From contig NC_004113.1 of assembly GCF_000011345.1 (NCBI RefSeq), positions 930,001-994,000 of the forward strand: DNA of 64,000 nt. The letters are read 5' to 3'. Shown in pieces: positions 38,180 to 49,059 of this stretch (positions within the stretch are counted from its first letter, which is position 1; each line of letters opens with the position of its first letter). Both the position numbers and the translations under genes were made by a program. The notes below the pieces were generated by a model that saw only the letters and a program-made list of their open reading frames with translations, did no database searches and was not told where the DNA came from. Origin of the DNA: Thermosynechococcus vestitus BP-1. GTDB lineage: Bacteria; Cyanobacteriota; Cyanobacteriia; Thermosynechococcales; Thermosynechococcaceae.

Positions 38180-40372
38180 TCAAACAGCAATTAACTTTTC
38201 TCGATCAACATTCTGCAAAAGGCTGATCTGACCTATCCGCTGAAACTCCTTACTACTCCGATCAGCCAAGTGCAGTACCCAAGGCAGCCGGCAGGAGCGA
38301 AATCCGCTGGCAGGATGCAATTGAGTCAAGTGATAGGTCTGCAAAGCCAGTAGCTCTAAAGGTGTATTGCCGTAGTGACGCACAACCCGCAGAGGTCTAG
38401 CACTACCAAGGGGGCCAGTTTTCGTCTTGATGACCTCAGTGGTTTGTAATATAAATGAGTCAGTTGCAGAATAAAAAATTACAGTGCCCACTTCAGCATC
38501 ATCATAGGTTATTGCGGTATTGCCTGAAGTCAATTCACGTCCCATCCTCCCCGAGCCACTCTTACGGACACTTAAGATATCGACATCGATACCCTGGTGA
38601 GTTAGTTCTCTGATTGTTTGTTCAAACTCCCCGTCTTGAACAAGCCCGTCCCGCATCAGTAGGATCTTCTTAGGGTAAGAATCATAGTTGTCTTGGAATT
38701 TCAGCACTAGCTTAGACACAACTTGCCAAATGGATTGACCAGAGAAAGTTTCGCCCCGTTGTATATCTGGCAACTCCCAACCCAAGCTTTGACCATTGGC
38801 TAAAATTGCAAAAGCAGACGTACCATAGTACAGCCTTCGGTTTGTACTGGTGTCAAAACCGATAATTAAGTCAGCAGCCTGAGGATCATCTAATGGTTTT
38901 AGATAGACAGGCTGCCACTTAGCTTTACACAACAGTCCCAAGGCAACATTGAGAGCTTTGTAGGGATTATCCTGGGGTGTGGGTATCATGAACTGAGTAG
39001 CGATTCCCGCCTTTAATGCCTGAATTCGTAGCCTTGTTTTCTCCTCATGGGGGGACCAAGGCATCACTACTAAAACAGTTTTAATTCCTTGAGCAGCCCA
39101 TTGTTGCCAAAATCGTTGTTGAGCTAAATCATCTTTTGGATAGTCACTTCCTGTAAAGTAGGAGTCTATTTTTATCTGTACCCCACTACTTCTTGCTATT
39201 GCCAGTAAACATTTGTGTACTTCCTCTGGATACTCGGGTTTATTATCAAATAAATTTAGGCAGCCGAATTTTGTTTCGCCAATCTTGGCACAGCCAAAGG
39301 ATTTAATTCTAGCTGTTTGATTGACTTCTTTATTGTTTCGAGCTAATAGTTTTGCACGAGGCATGACAAAACCATTAACTTTCATTATCTCTGGCTGACT
39401 ACTGAGATTATAAACGTTTTTGAAAATGACCTGAGCTATTTTTTGTGATTCTTGCAAACGTGTACCAATGTTTTTCCTGATGTAGTCAAAAACACCTTGA
39501 ATTTCCTTTTTTTCTCTTCCTTGTTCAGCAATTTGCGCTAACGTTTCCATTGTGAGAATTGGTGATAGTCTTTGAGACAAATGATATACTGGCTTAGCCT
39601 TGTAGTCGCTGATTTTCTTAACAATTACAACTCGGGACTCATCTATTTCTTGTTGAGTTGCTCCCTCTTGACGGTGATACTCTGCTAGGCTTATTCCTAG
39701 GGCTTCTATTTGTATTTCATTTGGACTTTTGTCCGCAAAATTTTCAAGGATCCACTTTTTCTTATCTTTGTAGGTATTCCTCACGTACTTGATTTGGATA
39801 TTAGGATATTCACTGAGCCACCACTCAAGTTTGAATGGAGTATAAAATCGATGATGAATATCAATTTCTAAGTATAATTTTTCATCTGTTTCTATTTTGA
39901 GATCAATTTGTCTGCCTCTATGTACTTCCCAGCCATGACCTGTTTTTTCTAACCCTTCTTCGCCAGAAATCCACCAAATCAACCCTAATTCATAGTCTTT
40001 TTCAATTATAGTTTTCTTAAATGTTTCTTTTAACTTTTCCTCTAGAATTTTTCTTTCAAAGGTTTCCAGAGCCTGCCTTTCACGATAATTTTGACAGCTC
40101 AGTTCTCTACATCCTATTAGCTGTAACTGCCAATCCTTAGTTCGCATTCTCTCAGGGTCAATAGGCTCCCTTGTAATAATGCAGCTCCCTAGTCGAACAG
40201 CAGTGACTCCTAGTTTGTAGCAAACACTGGAAATAGCTTTTTGCTCGCTACCTTGTTCTGGCACTTGAGTAAATTGGCATTGGTATTCATGAAATGTAAG
40301 ATCAGGTCGACTCAATTTTTTTACAAAAAAACGATTGAGTATAACTTCAACTTCTTGGAATTGGGTGGGCAT
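38180..40372 (-). CDS. Prokaryotic Argonaute nuclease (long, catalytic DEDD)
   Basis: Guide-dependent nuclease of 730 residues with the long-Argonaute layout: N, PAZ (about 150-260), MID (about 400-505) and PIWI. The catalytic tetrad is complete: Asp507 (IGFDTS), Glu541 (QRGETFSG), Asp575 (LMRDG) and Asp704 (HLADRS). The 34-residue spacings between the first three are the same as in Thermus Argonaute. The MID region (SPHEEKTRLRIQALKAG, TQFM, CKAKWQP) has Lys/Gln/Lys in the order of the 5'-phosphate pocket. The start at 40372 (MPTQFQE) is preferred; 26 extra codons upstream lack a ribosome site. The gene is AT-richer than its neighbours and has no HIP1 octamer. No partner nuclease or helicase is adjacent. 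Expected to act on DNA with small DNA guides; inferred. Confidence 0.95.
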   Translation of the reverse strand: MPTQFQEVEVILNRFFVKKLSRPDLTFHEYQCQFTQVPEQGSEQKAISSVCYKLGVTAVRLGSCIITREPIDPERMRTKDWQLQLIGCRELSCQNYRERQALETFERKILEEKLKETFKKTIIEKDYELGLIWWISGEEGLEKTGHGWEVHRGRQIDLKIETDEKLYLEIDIHHRFYTPFKLEWWLSEYPNIQIKYVRNTYKDKKKWILENFADKSPNEIQIEALGISLAEYHRQEGATQQEIDESRVVIVKKISDYKAKPVYHLSQRLSPILTMETLAQIAEQGREKKEIQGVFDYIRKNIGTRLQESQKIAQVIFKNVYNLSSQPEIMKVNGFVMPRAKLLARNNKEVNQTARIKSFGCAKIGETKFGCLNLFDNKPEYPEEVHKCLLAIARSSGVQIKIDSYFTGSDYPKDDLAQQRFWQQWAAQGIKTVLVVMPWSPHEEKTRLRIQALKAGIATQFMIPTPQDNPYKALNVALGLLCKAKWQPVYLKPLDDPQAADLIIGFDTSTNRRLYYGTSAFAILANGQSLGWELPDIQRGETFSGQSIWQVVSKLVLKFQDNYDSYPKKILLMRDGLVQDGEFEQTIRELTHQGIDVDILSVRKSGSGRMGRELTSGNTAITYDDAEVGTVIFYSATDSFILQTTEVIKTKTGPLGSARPLRVVRHYGNTPLELLALQTYHLTQLHPASGFRSCRLPWVLHLADRSSKEFQRIGQISLLQNVDREKLIAV

Positions 40373-40508
40373 CACTGATAGGGAGTCTATTGGCAGCCAG
40401 CCATATTGGGATGGCGTTGTTCGTTTATCGTAGCAAGTTTCCCTTGGCATTAGGAATCATTAGCCAAGATAGAATCGTCATGGATATTCACGGGTGTGGA
40501 GTGCTTGT

Positions 40509-41612
40509 ATGCTGCGGTTACCCATTCAACCAATCTGGCAGAGGCTTTCTCAATGGCCAGTGTGGGAGCCAAACCGGCTGGCGATCGCCAGTTCAATTCT
40601 TTTGCACGCCGTTATCCTTTCCTTTGTGCGTGTCCCCGAACCCACCCCCCCAGAGTTGGCCAGTGATCAACTGGTGCCCTTGGTCAGTCTTTCTCCAGAA
40701 CTAGAAGCGGATCTGCCATCTATCCAACCCCTCTTGCCTACAGAACTACCACCCCTGGCCACCACCACACCACCGCCGCTGCCGTTTACAGGCATTGAGC
40801 CACCCCCCCTTTCCTTTGCCCCCTTGGCGCCGCTGCCCCCCTTATCGCCCCCACTCCTTCCCAATCCAGTGCCGGTGCAGCCTTTGCCCCCCCTGTGGCA
40901 ATTGCCCCCGCCCACCCGCCCCTTACCGGTTGTGCCCACAGGACCCAACGAAGAGGTTGCCGTTGCTCCAGAACTGGTCTCACCAACTCCCGCATCTCCA
41001 GCGAATGAGCCGATCGCCCGTACCGCAGGGGAAGCAGCAGCAGCTTTGTCCCGTTGGTTTAATCAAACGCGGTCAACACTGAATACAACAGATATTCAAG
41101 TGAATTTTGCTCAGCGCATTACGGACTTTTATCCTCAGGAGGCCTGTGGCGATCGCCTACAGGGGGAAACAATGGTTGCGGTGGTCGTCACTCCCCAAGG
41201 TGAATTGCTCCCTGCAAATGCGGCCCCAGAAACGGGCTTGCTCACCCGCAATCCCCAAATTATTCGCAGCAGTGGCTCTGCGCTCTTGGATCAGGCAGCT
41301 TTAGAACAAGTACAAAAGCAAGCTTTTGAGGCCACCGGCAAATATCAAGCCCTAGCGATCACCTTTGCCTTTGAGTATCGTCCTGAGAGGTGCCTGCCCC
41401 CTGCTGCAACCCCCCGCCAAGAACCCACTGCGCCAGCCCCTAGCCCCTCTGGGGCTGATCAGGCTTCACCCCTAGCCCCTGAGGAAGTGACCCCTGCACC
41501 AAGCTCTCCCGCTCCGGAGGTGGCACCACCGGCTGTCTCCCCAGACCCTAGCGAGGCAGACTCGTCGTCTGTAGCGCCGGCTGCGAGTCCGCCAGCAACA
41601 TCTCCCGAATAA
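40509..41612 (+). CDS. TonB-like proline-rich envelope protein
   Basis: 367 residues from the ATG at 40509 (GGAG seven bases upstream). A short N-terminus and one membrane helix (LAIASSILLHAVILSFV) are followed by a long Pro-rich spacer (PPPLPFTGIEPPPLSF region) and a C-terminal domain resembling TonB (ETMVAVVVTPQGELLP, SGSALLDQAALEQVQKQAF). A Pro/Ala/Ser-rich tail follows. This is the layout of energy transducers that span the periplasm, so transfer of proton-motive energy to outer-membrane receptors is plausible. No ExbBD genes are adjacent. The last 65 bases overlap the convergent ABC1 kinase gene. Confidence 0.75.
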   Translation: MLRLPIQPIWQRLSQWPVWEPNRLAIASSILLHAVILSFVRVPEPTPPELASDQLVPLVSLSPELEADLPSIQPLLPTELPPLATTTPPPLPFTGIEPPPLSFAPLAPLPPLSPPLLPNPVPVQPLPPLWQLPPPTRPLPVVPTGPNEEVAVAPELVSPTPASPANEPIARTAGEAAAALSRWFNQTRSTLNTTDIQVNFAQRITDFYPQEACGDRLQGETMVAVVVTPQGELLPANAAPETGLLTRNPQIIRSSGSALLDQAALEQVQKQAFEATGKYQALAITFAFEYRPERCLPPAATPRQEPTAPAPSPSGADQASPLAPEEVTPAPSSPAPEVAPPAVSPDPSEADSSSVAPAASPPATSPE

Positions 41613-43494
41613 AGCGAGCGATCGCCCGCTGCAGGAGGCCATTGACAATGCGCTGACCCATTTGCTGCACCTCTGGGCGGGCAATCATCCGCACAATTGC
41701 AGGGATCACCTTGCCCCAATCAAAACCGGGGGTATCCTGCAAAATGCTGAAAATGCGGCGCAAATGCTCTAGGGCATTGGCTTCACTGAGGATGTTGGCA
41801 CTGGCCGTTGCGGGTACTGGACGGCTGAGTAGGGGTAAGAGTTGCCCAAGGTTCCATTGCCCCATTGTTGTCCGTGCCCAAGTGTCGAGGCTCTTGACAA
41901 TCTCATCCGCCAGACGATCGCGATACTCAGCACCCCGCTCCGAAAAGAGAAAATCCAAAGCCTGCTCTAGCACCACATTAAAGTCATAGTCACGGCTCTC
42001 GCGGGCATTACGCAGCAGATTTTCTAGGCGCGTCCAGCGAAATTGACCATCCTTGAGGAGCAGGCTTGCAAGACTCGTGCGCAGCTCCGGGGCAGGATCC
42101 GTGAGTAGCCGCTTGGCAATGTAGGGATAGGCGGCACTGAGTACCTTAAAGTTGGGGTCAACGCCCATGGCAATCCCCTCCATGGTCAGGAGCGATCGCA
42201 CAATCAAGGCATAATAGGCGGGCACTTGAAAGGGATACTCATACATCACCTCTGACAGGCGATCGAAAATGCGTTGGATATTCAGTTCCGAAACACTCGC
42301 CCCCAAAGCATCCTCAAAGACCAAGGCCAAGGCTGGAATAATGGGTTTCACATCCGTATCGGGGGTTAAAAACCCTAAACGAACATAGTCATAGGCAAGG
42401 CTTTCGTACTCACGGTTAACAATGTGGACAATGGCATTCAGTAAGCCATAGCGCTGCTCTGGAGCAATCTCACTCATCATGCCAAAGTCGAGATAGGCCA
42501 ATTTGCCGCTGGGCATGGCCAACAGATTCCCCGGATGGGGATCCGCATGGAAAAACCCATGTTCAAGCAACTGCCGTAGGGAGCACTGCACCCCCACATA
42601 CACCATATAGCGCGGATCAATCCCCAAGGCCTGAATTTGCTGCGGTTGGTTGAGTTTGACCCCCGTCACCCACTCCATCGTCAGCACCCGCCGCCGTGTG
42701 TACTTCCAGTAAATTTTGGGAATATAGACATCGGTAAGGTGACCATAGAGACGGGCGAAGCGTTCGGCATTGCGTCCCTCTTGGGTATAGTCCATTTCCT
42801 CAAAGAGGCGGCTGGCAAATTCATCGAGAATGGCCACTAAATCACTGCGAATCTCCTTGATCAGGCGTTTTGCCCAATAGGCCACCCCCCGCAGAATGTA
42901 AATGTCCAAGGTGATACTTTCTGCCAAACCGGGGCGTTGCACCTTAACGGCTACCTCTTCGCCGCTGTGGAGTTTGCCGCGATACACCTGTCCCAACGAG
43001 GCAGCGGCAATGGGATGATCACTCAGTTCAGCAAAGAGTTCGTTGGGGGGGGCGCCCAGTTCCTCCTCAATAAACTGAAAGGCCACTTCATTAGGAAAGG
43101 GGGGTAGCTGATCTTGGAGTTTTGTCAATTCTTCCAAATACACCGCTGGCAACAGGTCCGGACGGGTGGAGAGGGCCTGTCCCACTTTGATATAGGCAGG
43201 GCCAAGGCGGGTTAGGGTTTCCCGCAGGGCGATCGCTCGTTGCCGTTGATTTTGTTTACTTTGGCCTGTGACTTTGTCCCACCAACGATTAAAAAGGAGC
43301 CAAAACACTGGCCAGAGAATCCGCAACCAGCGACTCAAGACCAGGAGAGGTCGCTGCCGATAGTAGGCATCGATGGCCACTGGATCGTAGGGTTGAAAGC
43401 TCTCTAGATCATTGGGAAGGGTTTCAGCCGCGATCGCAATCTCTTGGGGGGCGGAGTCGCTGGGGACAATGGCCGTATTCATGGGCAGTGGCAC
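41548..43494 (-). CDS. ABC1/UbiB-family atypical kinase
   Basis: 648 residues (a Met four codons on, MNTAIVPS, is an alternative start). The ABC1/UbiB core is clear: LGPAYIKVGQALSTRPDLLP (KxGQ motif), EELGAPPNELFAEL, AAASLGQVYRGKL (Ala-rich loop), EVAVKVQRPG, FFHADPHPGNLLAM and YLDFGMMSEI. The family is needed for isoprenoid quinone metabolism in bacteria and for plastoglobule or thylakoid prenyl-lipid homeostasis in plants and cyanobacteria. The C-terminal region has extra helices. Divergent from rfbD. Confidence 0.93.
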   Translation of the reverse strand: MPLPMNTAIVPSDSAPQEIAIAAETLPNDLESFQPYDPVAIDAYYRQRPLLVLSRWLRILWPVFWLLFNRWWDKVTGQSKQNQRQRAIALRETLTRLGPAYIKVGQALSTRPDLLPAVYLEELTKLQDQLPPFPNEVAFQFIEEELGAPPNELFAELSDHPIAAASLGQVYRGKLHSGEEVAVKVQRPGLAESITLDIYILRGVAYWAKRLIKEIRSDLVAILDEFASRLFEEMDYTQEGRNAERFARLYGHLTDVYIPKIYWKYTRRRVLTMEWVTGVKLNQPQQIQALGIDPRYMVYVGVQCSLRQLLEHGFFHADPHPGNLLAMPSGKLAYLDFGMMSEIAPEQRYGLLNAIVHIVNREYESLAYDYVRLGFLTPDTDVKPIIPALALVFEDALGASVSELNIQRIFDRLSEVMYEYPFQVPAYYALIVRSLLTMEGIAMGVDPNFKVLSAAYPYIAKRLLTDPAPELRTSLASLLLKDGQFRWTRLENLLRNARESRDYDFNVVLEQALDFLFSERGAEYRDRLADEIVKSLDTWARTTMGQWNLGQLLPLLSRPVPATASANILSEANALEHLRRIFSILQDTPGFDWGKVIPAIVRMIARPEVQQMGQRIVNGLLQRAIARFIREMLLADSQPALQTTSLPR

Positions 43495-43545
43495 AAACTC
43501 TTAAAGTATTTTAACAATCAGTTTGTGAATCAAGGAGGGCAAAAG

Positions 43546-44439
43546 ATGCGCCTACTCATTTTGGGGGCAACGGGACAGGTGGGCTGGCAATTGGTGCAGC
43601 AGGCACCCCCTAGGGTTGAAGTGATTCCCGTTGCTCGCCAAGGCACCGCCGTCACCCTGGACCTGGAAGATTTAGATGCTATTTCTCCCTTGCTGAAAAC
43701 CCTTCGCCCCGATGTGGTCATCAATGCGGCAGCCTATACTGCGGTGGATCAGGCGGAACAGGAAACCGAGCGGGCACAACGGATTAATAGCACCGCCGTT
43801 GGCCTCTTGGCAGCAACCATGGCTGAGCTAGGAGGGTTGCTGATTCACTACTCCACAGACTATGTCTTTGCGGGCAATCAATCCCTGCCCTATCGCGAAA
43901 CCGATGCCCCTGCCCCCCTCAATGCCTATGGCTACACTAAGTGGCTAGGGGAGCAGGCGATCGCCCGCCATCACCCCGCCCACCTGATTTTGCGCACCAG
44001 TTGGGTTTATGACCTGCGGGGGAAGAACTTTCTGCGGACAATGGTTCGCCTTGCCCAAACCCGTCCTTTGGTGCGGGTGGTTGCCGATCAAATCGGTACG
44101 CCCACGGCTGCTCCCTTCATTGCCCAAGTCACCTATCAACTGCTGGAACACTGGCAGGCGACTCCCTCCCTCAGTGGCCTCTATCACCTGACACCCCGAG
44201 GCAGCACGAGTTGGTATGGCTTCGCAGCAAAAATTTTCGATCACCTGCGGGCCAAGGGCTATGCCGCCGCCACCCTGGAGGCGATTCCCAGCAGTGAGTA
44301 TCCCACACGGGCCAAGCGACCCGCCTTTTCCACCCTCAACTGCGAGAAGTTGGAGACCGTTCTTGGGACTCCCCTCCCCCCTTGGGAAGCGGTCCTTGAA
44401 CCACTTTTGCAGCAATTGGATCCTCAATCCGTTCTTTAG
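43546..44439 (+). CDS. rfbD: dTDP-4-dehydrorhamnose reductase
   Basis: NAD(P)H-dependent reductase of 297 residues making dTDP-L-rhamnose, a cell-surface polysaccharide precursor. Motifs: [13 protein letters not shown] (Rossmann), [27 protein letters not shown] and [11 protein letters not shown] (YxxxK). The start has AAGGAGGG ten bases upstream. No rmlABC genes are in the window. Its stop overlaps that of the convergent mfd gene by four bases. Confidence 0.92.
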   Translation: MRLLILGATGQVGWQLVQQAPPRVEVIPVARQGTAVTLDLEDLDAISPLLKTLRPDVVINAAAYTAVDQAEQETERAQRINSTAVGLLAATMAELGGLLIHYSTDYVFAGNQSLPYRETDAPAPLNAYGYTKWLGEQAIARHHPAHLILRTSWVYDLRGKNFLRTMVRLAQTRPLVRVVADQIGTPTAAPFIAQVTYQLLEHWQATPSLSGLYHLTPRGSTSWYGFAAKIFDHLRAKGYAAATLEAIPSSEYPTRAKRPAFSTLNCEKLETVLGTPLPPWEAVLEPLLQQLDPQSVL

Positions 44440-47400
44440 GGAGCTGTAGCAACGGTTGTTTTCATTTGGCTGAACCAGTCAATGAGCTGCTCCAGTTGTT
44501 TTTCTACGGGTTGTGTCCCTAGACCCCGCACAGTGATTTTGCCCTGACTATAGACAAATCGACTTTGGAGATGGGTGGGCAGTTGCTCCAGCAGCAGTTT
44601 CCAAGCTGGTTCCGCCATGGAAGTTTCCAAGATCACATGCTGCTTCCCTTCCGGGCGAATGCGACTAATGCCACACTGACGCGCCAGTTGCTTGAGTTCA
44701 ACAACCCGCAGCAGTTGCTGAACTGATTTGGGCAATGCGCCATAGCGATCGCTCCACTCTGCGGCCAATTGCATCAAGTCTTCTTTGGTTGTGGCAGCGG
44801 AAACGGCGCGGTAGGCGGCCATCTTTTGCGCCAAGTCGGGCATATAGTCAGCGGGAATAAAGGCAGTGACATTGAGATCGATTTGGGTATCGTCAACGGT
44901 GGGAATCTCCTGACCACGAATTTCAGCGATCGCCTCCTCTAGCAGTTCCACGTACAAATCAAAGCCAACACTGTCCAGTTGACCGTGCTGCTGTGCCCCT
45001 AGGAGATTGCCCACACCGCGAATTTCCATGTCTCGTATCGCCAGTTGGTAACCCGATCCCAGTTGCGTAAATTCCTGAATTGCCCGCAGCCGTTGACGGG
45101 CGGCATCGGTGAGCACCTCTTGACGCGGGTAAAACAACCAGGCATGGGCCTGAATTCCCGCTCGGCCAACGCGACCCCGCAGTTGATAAAGCTGTGCCAA
45201 CCCAAACCGCTGGGCATCCTCCACCAAAATCGTATTGACGCGGGGAATATCTAAGCCGGACTCAATGATAGTCGTACAAACCAGAATATCGGCCTCGCCA
45301 TTGCTAAAGCCAAGCATCGTCGATTCCAGTTCCCCCTCTGCCATCTGGCCGTGGGCAATCAGAATACGGGCACCGACCACCATTCCTTGGAGCTTGGCCG
45401 CCACCGCCTCAATGCCCTCAACGCGGGGGACAACATAGAAAACTTGACCCCCCCGATCCAATTCTTGGCGAATTGCACTGCGGACTGTTTCTGGGTCATA
45501 GGGGGCAAGATGGGTTTGAATCGGGCGCCGCGAGGGCGGAGGTGTGGTAATCAGGCTCATTTCTCGCACCCCCGACAGGGCCATATAGAGGGTGCGCGGA
45601 ATCGGTGTGGCACTGAGGGTGAGGACATCCACTTGGGTTTTGAGGGCTTTGATTTTCTCCTTTTGGTTGACACCAAAACGTTGTTCCTCATCCACCACCA
45701 GCAGTCCTAAGTCCCGGAATTTGACGCTGTTGCTGAGGAGTTGATGGGTGCCAACCACCACATCAATTTCGCCGATCTTTAGCTTTTGCAGGAGGTCTTG
45801 GCGCTCCCGCTCACTGCGAAAGCGGTTGAGTAGCCCCACTTGAATTGGATAGGGGGCAAAGCGTTCCTTGAGGGTATGGTAATGCTGCTGCGTCAGGATG
45901 GTGGTGGGGGCAAGAACGGCCACCTGCTTGCCCGCCATTACCGCCTTAAAGATGGCGCGAATGGCCACCTCAGTTTTACCAAAGCCAACATCCCCGCACA
46001 CTAGCCGATCCATGGGGCGATCGCTCTCCATATCCGCCTTAACCTCTTGGATGGCCTTGAGTTGATCGGGGGTGGGTTGATAGGGAAATGAGTCCTCCAT
46101 CTCCCGCTGCCAGGGCGTATCTGGCGGGAAGGCAAACCCCCGTTGTTGGGCGCGTTGGGCATAGAGTTGTAGCAGATCCACCGCCACTTTTTTGATGGCC
46201 TTGCGCACCCGGGCTTTGGTCCGTTCCCAAGTGTTGCCCGTTAATTTGTTGAGTTGGGGGGCCCTGTCTTCCTGGGTGCGGTAGCGCGAAAGACTGTTGA
46301 GTTGATCCGCAGCAACGCGGAGAATGCCATCGGCGTACTGCAAAACTAAGTACTCGCGGGTTTCATTGTTAATGGTGAGCGTTTCTAGGCGGAGAAACTG
46401 ACCAATGCCGTGTTGGCGATGGACGACGTAGTCCCCCGGTTGCAGCTTGTTGAGATCCACCTGTTTAGCAGCAGCGCGGCGGCGTTTGCGCACATAGCCA
46501 AGGTTGACCAAGTTATGCTGGCCAAAGAACTCGCGATCGCTCACCAGCACCGTGCGGAACGTGGGCAAGATAAAGCCACTGATTTCCGCTAGACCGCTGG
46601 CCTTCAGGGCAATGGGCAGTCGCTGCTGTTGCAGCTTATCAATGGCCGGAAAATCCTTGGGATTGGGCACAAATTGGGCGGGGCAATCGTGCTCCTGCAA
46701 AAGCGCGACAGAGCGACTCGGCTGGGCAGAGACCAACCATACGGTATAGCCCTTGTCCCGCTCCTCCCGCAGCGTTGCCGCCAAGCGACCAAATTGGTGA
46801 GGAATCGCTGGAACCGCCCGTGCTGACAAATTGAGACCTAACCCCTCACTGGCCAGTTCATAGAGGTGCAGCCGTTGGAACCGCTCGAGGGCTTGGGCAC
46901 TGGCGGACCAGGGGCGATGGATGGGGGGCGGGGGTGTTTCAAGGCTTTGCCAGTAGGTGTGGGTGTGTTCATACCAGCGATCCCCATGGGCAACACACAG
47001 GGGGGGCTCATCCACGGCAATGAGGGTTTGGGCAGGCAAATAATCCAAGAGGGAAGCGGGCTCCGGAAAAGCCAACCCAAGATAGCGCCGCAGTCCCTCC
47101 TGATCCTCGGGAATCAGATGGGCGTGATCCGCTGCCCGCAGGGCTTGGGCAATCAGGGGAGTAAAACTAATGGGCGTCAGGGTCACCTGCTCAAGGACAT
47201 CCAGGCGATCCCCCTCGGTGTGTAGGGAGCGTTGACTGGCCGGATCAAACTCACGAATCGACTCAATCTCATCGCCGAACCACTGCAGGCGCACTGGTAG
47301 TTCCGCCGAGACGGGGAAAATATCAACAATGTCACCGCGCCGACTCCACTGACCCTCCGTTTCCACTAAGGAAACCCGCTCATAACCCAGGGCTGCCAGG

Positions 47401-47864
47401 GTGGTGGCCACCTCCCCTAGGGAGTACGCCTGACCCACCTGCAAGGTTAAACAGGCGGCACGAAACTGCTCTGGTGGCGGCAAATGGGGTTGCAGTGCCC
47501 GTTCCGTGGTGACAATTGCAATATTGGGGCGATCGCTCTCGACGAGGACTTGCAGTTGCCCCCAGACCATCTCCCCCTCCAAGTCAAAGAGGTCATAGGG
47601 AGAAGCCTCCGATGTTGGGTAAAAGAAAACCGCATCCCAACCCATGAGTTCCAATTGCGCCGCCCAGCGTCCCCCCTCCTCTAGGGTGGAAGTAATCACA
47701 CACAGCGATTGCCGACTCTCCTGGGCCAAGGTGGTGGCCACCAAGCCCTTGACAAGGCGGGGCATCCCTGTGAGGACGAGTTCCCGTTGGTGTTGTAATT
47801 TGCTGAGCAGTTCAGCCGTCAGCGGCAGCTTACCCCAACTGCGGGGAATTGCCATTAAGGACAT
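44436..47864 (-). CDS. mfd: Transcription-repair coupling factor Mfd
   Basis: 1142-residue helicase-translocase that removes RNA polymerase stalled at DNA lesions and recruits UvrA. An N-terminal UvrB-like region is followed by the RNA-polymerase interaction domain ([20 protein letters not shown]), the translocase with Walker [25 protein letters not shown] (DEEQ box), [35 protein letters not shown] and [10 protein letters not shown]. The C-terminal TRCF domain ([12 protein letters not shown]) is complete. Normal length. Confidence 0.97.
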   Translation of the reverse strand: MSLMAIPRSWGKLPLTAELLSKLQHQRELVLTGMPRLVKGLVATTLAQESRQSLCVITSTLEEGGRWAAQLELMGWDAVFFYPTSEASPYDLFDLEGEMVWGQLQVLVESDRPNIAIVTTERALQPHLPPPEQFRAACLTLQVGQAYSLGEVATTLAALGYERVSLVETEGQWSRRGDIVDIFPVSAELPVRLQWFGDEIESIREFDPASQRSLHTEGDRLDVLEQVTLTPISFTPLIAQALRAADHAHLIPEDQEGLRRYLGLAFPEPASLLDYLPAQTLIAVDEPPLCVAHGDRWYEHTHTYWQSLETPPPPIHRPWSASAQALERFQRLHLYELASEGLGLNLSARAVPAIPHQFGRLAATLREERDKGYTVWLVSAQPSRSVALLQEHDCPAQFVPNPKDFPAIDKLQQQRLPIALKASGLAEISGFILPTFRTVLVSDREFFGQHNLVNLGYVRKRRRAAAKQVDLNKLQPGDYVVHRQHGIGQFLRLETLTINNETREYLVLQYADGILRVAADQLNSLSRYRTQEDRAPQLNKLTGNTWERTKARVRKAIKKVAVDLLQLYAQRAQQRGFAFPPDTPWQREMEDSFPYQPTPDQLKAIQEVKADMESDRPMDRLVCGDVGFGKTEVAIRAIFKAVMAGKQVAVLAPTTILTQQHYHTLKERFAPYPIQVGLLNRFRSERERQDLLQKLKIGEIDVVVGTHQLLSNSVKFRDLGLLVVDEEQRFGVNQKEKIKALKTQVDVLTLSATPIPRTLYMALSGVREMSLITTPPPSRRPIQTHLAPYDPETVRSAIRQELDRGGQVFYVVPRVEGIEAVAAKLQGMVVGARILIAHGQMAEGELESTMLGFSNGEADILVCTTIIESGLDIPRVNTILVEDAQRFGLAQLYQLRGRVGRAGIQAHAWLFYPRQEVLTDAARQRLRAIQEFTQLGSGYQLAIRDMEIRGVGNLLGAQQHGQLDSVGFDLYVELLEEAIAEIRGQEIPTVDDTQIDLNVTAFIPADYMPDLAQKMAAYRAVSAATTKEDLMQLAAEWSDRYGALPKSVQQLLRVVELKQLARQCGISRIRPEGKQHVILETSMAEPAWKLLLEQLPTHLQSRFVYSQGKITVRGLGTQPVEKQLEQLIDWFSQMKTTVATAP

Positions 47865-48043
47865 AGACAGTGTCAGCGCTAGAACTTTAGACTTCGATCT
47901 CCATCCCTTGGGGGAGCATTAGCAAATTAGCAAATAATAACGTCTCACACGCCATCCCCTCTCTAAAATATGGGATACATCAAGGGGATGCAATCTAGAA
48001 ACTTCGTTCATAATGATTGAAGAGGTAGACTTCCTGACATTTG

Positions 48044-48865
48044 ATGACGCGATCGCCCGATATTCCAGATATTGAGAGTCCCTCTCCTAACTCCTCAGCC
48101 ATTGCTGACAGGTCCTTGGAGGAAAACATCCCCCTTGACCCGGAGGATGAATTGCCCAACGAAGTGGAAATGTCCCTCTGGGATCACCTTGAGGAGTTGC
48201 GGCAGCGGCTCTTTGTTGTCCTCGGCACCGTTGCTGTTACTATTGGGCTCTGCTTTAGCCAAGTCCGCTGGATCATTGAGTTCCTTGAAAAACCAGCCCA
48301 AGGCGCCAAGTTCCTGCAACTGAGTCCGGGGGAATACTTTTTTGTCTCCTGTAAAGCGGCGGCCTACAGCGGCATTCTGCTGGCCACCCCAATGATTCTC
48401 TACCAGGCCATCCGTTTTATCCTGCCGGGATTGACACGGCGTGAGCAACGCTTGCTGGCACCGGTGGTTTTCGGTTCATCCCTTCTCTTTATTGCTGGTT
48501 TGGTGTTTGCCTATACCCTCTTGGCTCCCGCTGCCCTCGGCTTTTTCATTAGCTATGGGGCAGAGGTGGTTGAGCAACTGTGGTCGATCGATCGCTATGT
48601 GGACTTTATTTTGCTGTTGCTCCTTGCCACTGGCCTTGCCTTTCAAGTCCCCATTCTCCAGATGGTTCTCATTGCCCTAGGCATTGTCTCAATTGCGCAA
48701 CTCCTTAGCCAATGGCGCTACGTGGTGATGATTGCCGTGGCCGTGGCAGCGGTCTTGACCCCCTCCATCGACCCGATTACTCAGGGACTGTTGGCGGCTG
48801 CGCTGCTTGCCCTCTACTTTACGGGGATTGGCTTGGCGAAGCTAATGGGGATGGGGCGTCCTTAA
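48044..48865 (+). CDS. tatC: Twin-arginine translocase subunit TatC
   Basis: Polytopic receptor of the Tat pathway, 273 residues with six expected membrane helices. The family hallmark MSLWDHLEELRQRLF begins about residue 45; FVSCKAAAYSGILLATPMIL, PGLTRREQRLL and the later helices follow. An acidic Ser/Pro-rich N-terminal extension of about 42 residues precedes it, longer than in E. coli. In cyanobacteria it serves thylakoid and plasma membranes; the Rieske protein encoded at 51587 is a classical Tat substrate. ATG at 48044. Confidence 0.95.
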   Translation: MTRSPDIPDIESPSPNSSAIADRSLEENIPLDPEDELPNEVEMSLWDHLEELRQRLFVVLGTVAVTIGLCFSQVRWIIEFLEKPAQGAKFLQLSPGEYFFVSCKAAAYSGILLATPMILYQAIRFILPGLTRREQRLLAPVVFGSSLLFIAGLVFAYTLLAPAALGFFISYGAEVVEQLWSIDRYVDFILLLLLATGLAFQVPILQMVLIALGIVSIAQLLSQWRYVVMIAVAVAAVLTPSIDPITQGLLAAALLALYFTGIGLAKLMGMGRP

Positions 48866-49059
48866 AATAGCCCCAAAAAAGACTCAATTAGAAAAGATGA
48901 TTTTGGCGATAAAAATCAATTATTGCGATCGCCCCTCGAACTTATCAAGGCTCTCAATAGAGATGATATGCTGATGTTGCCAAATCAGTGCGTCCCTTCG
49001 CGATCGCAAGAATGGCACTATTCTAACAAATTTTTGTGTTTATTTTAGGAGCAGTCTTC

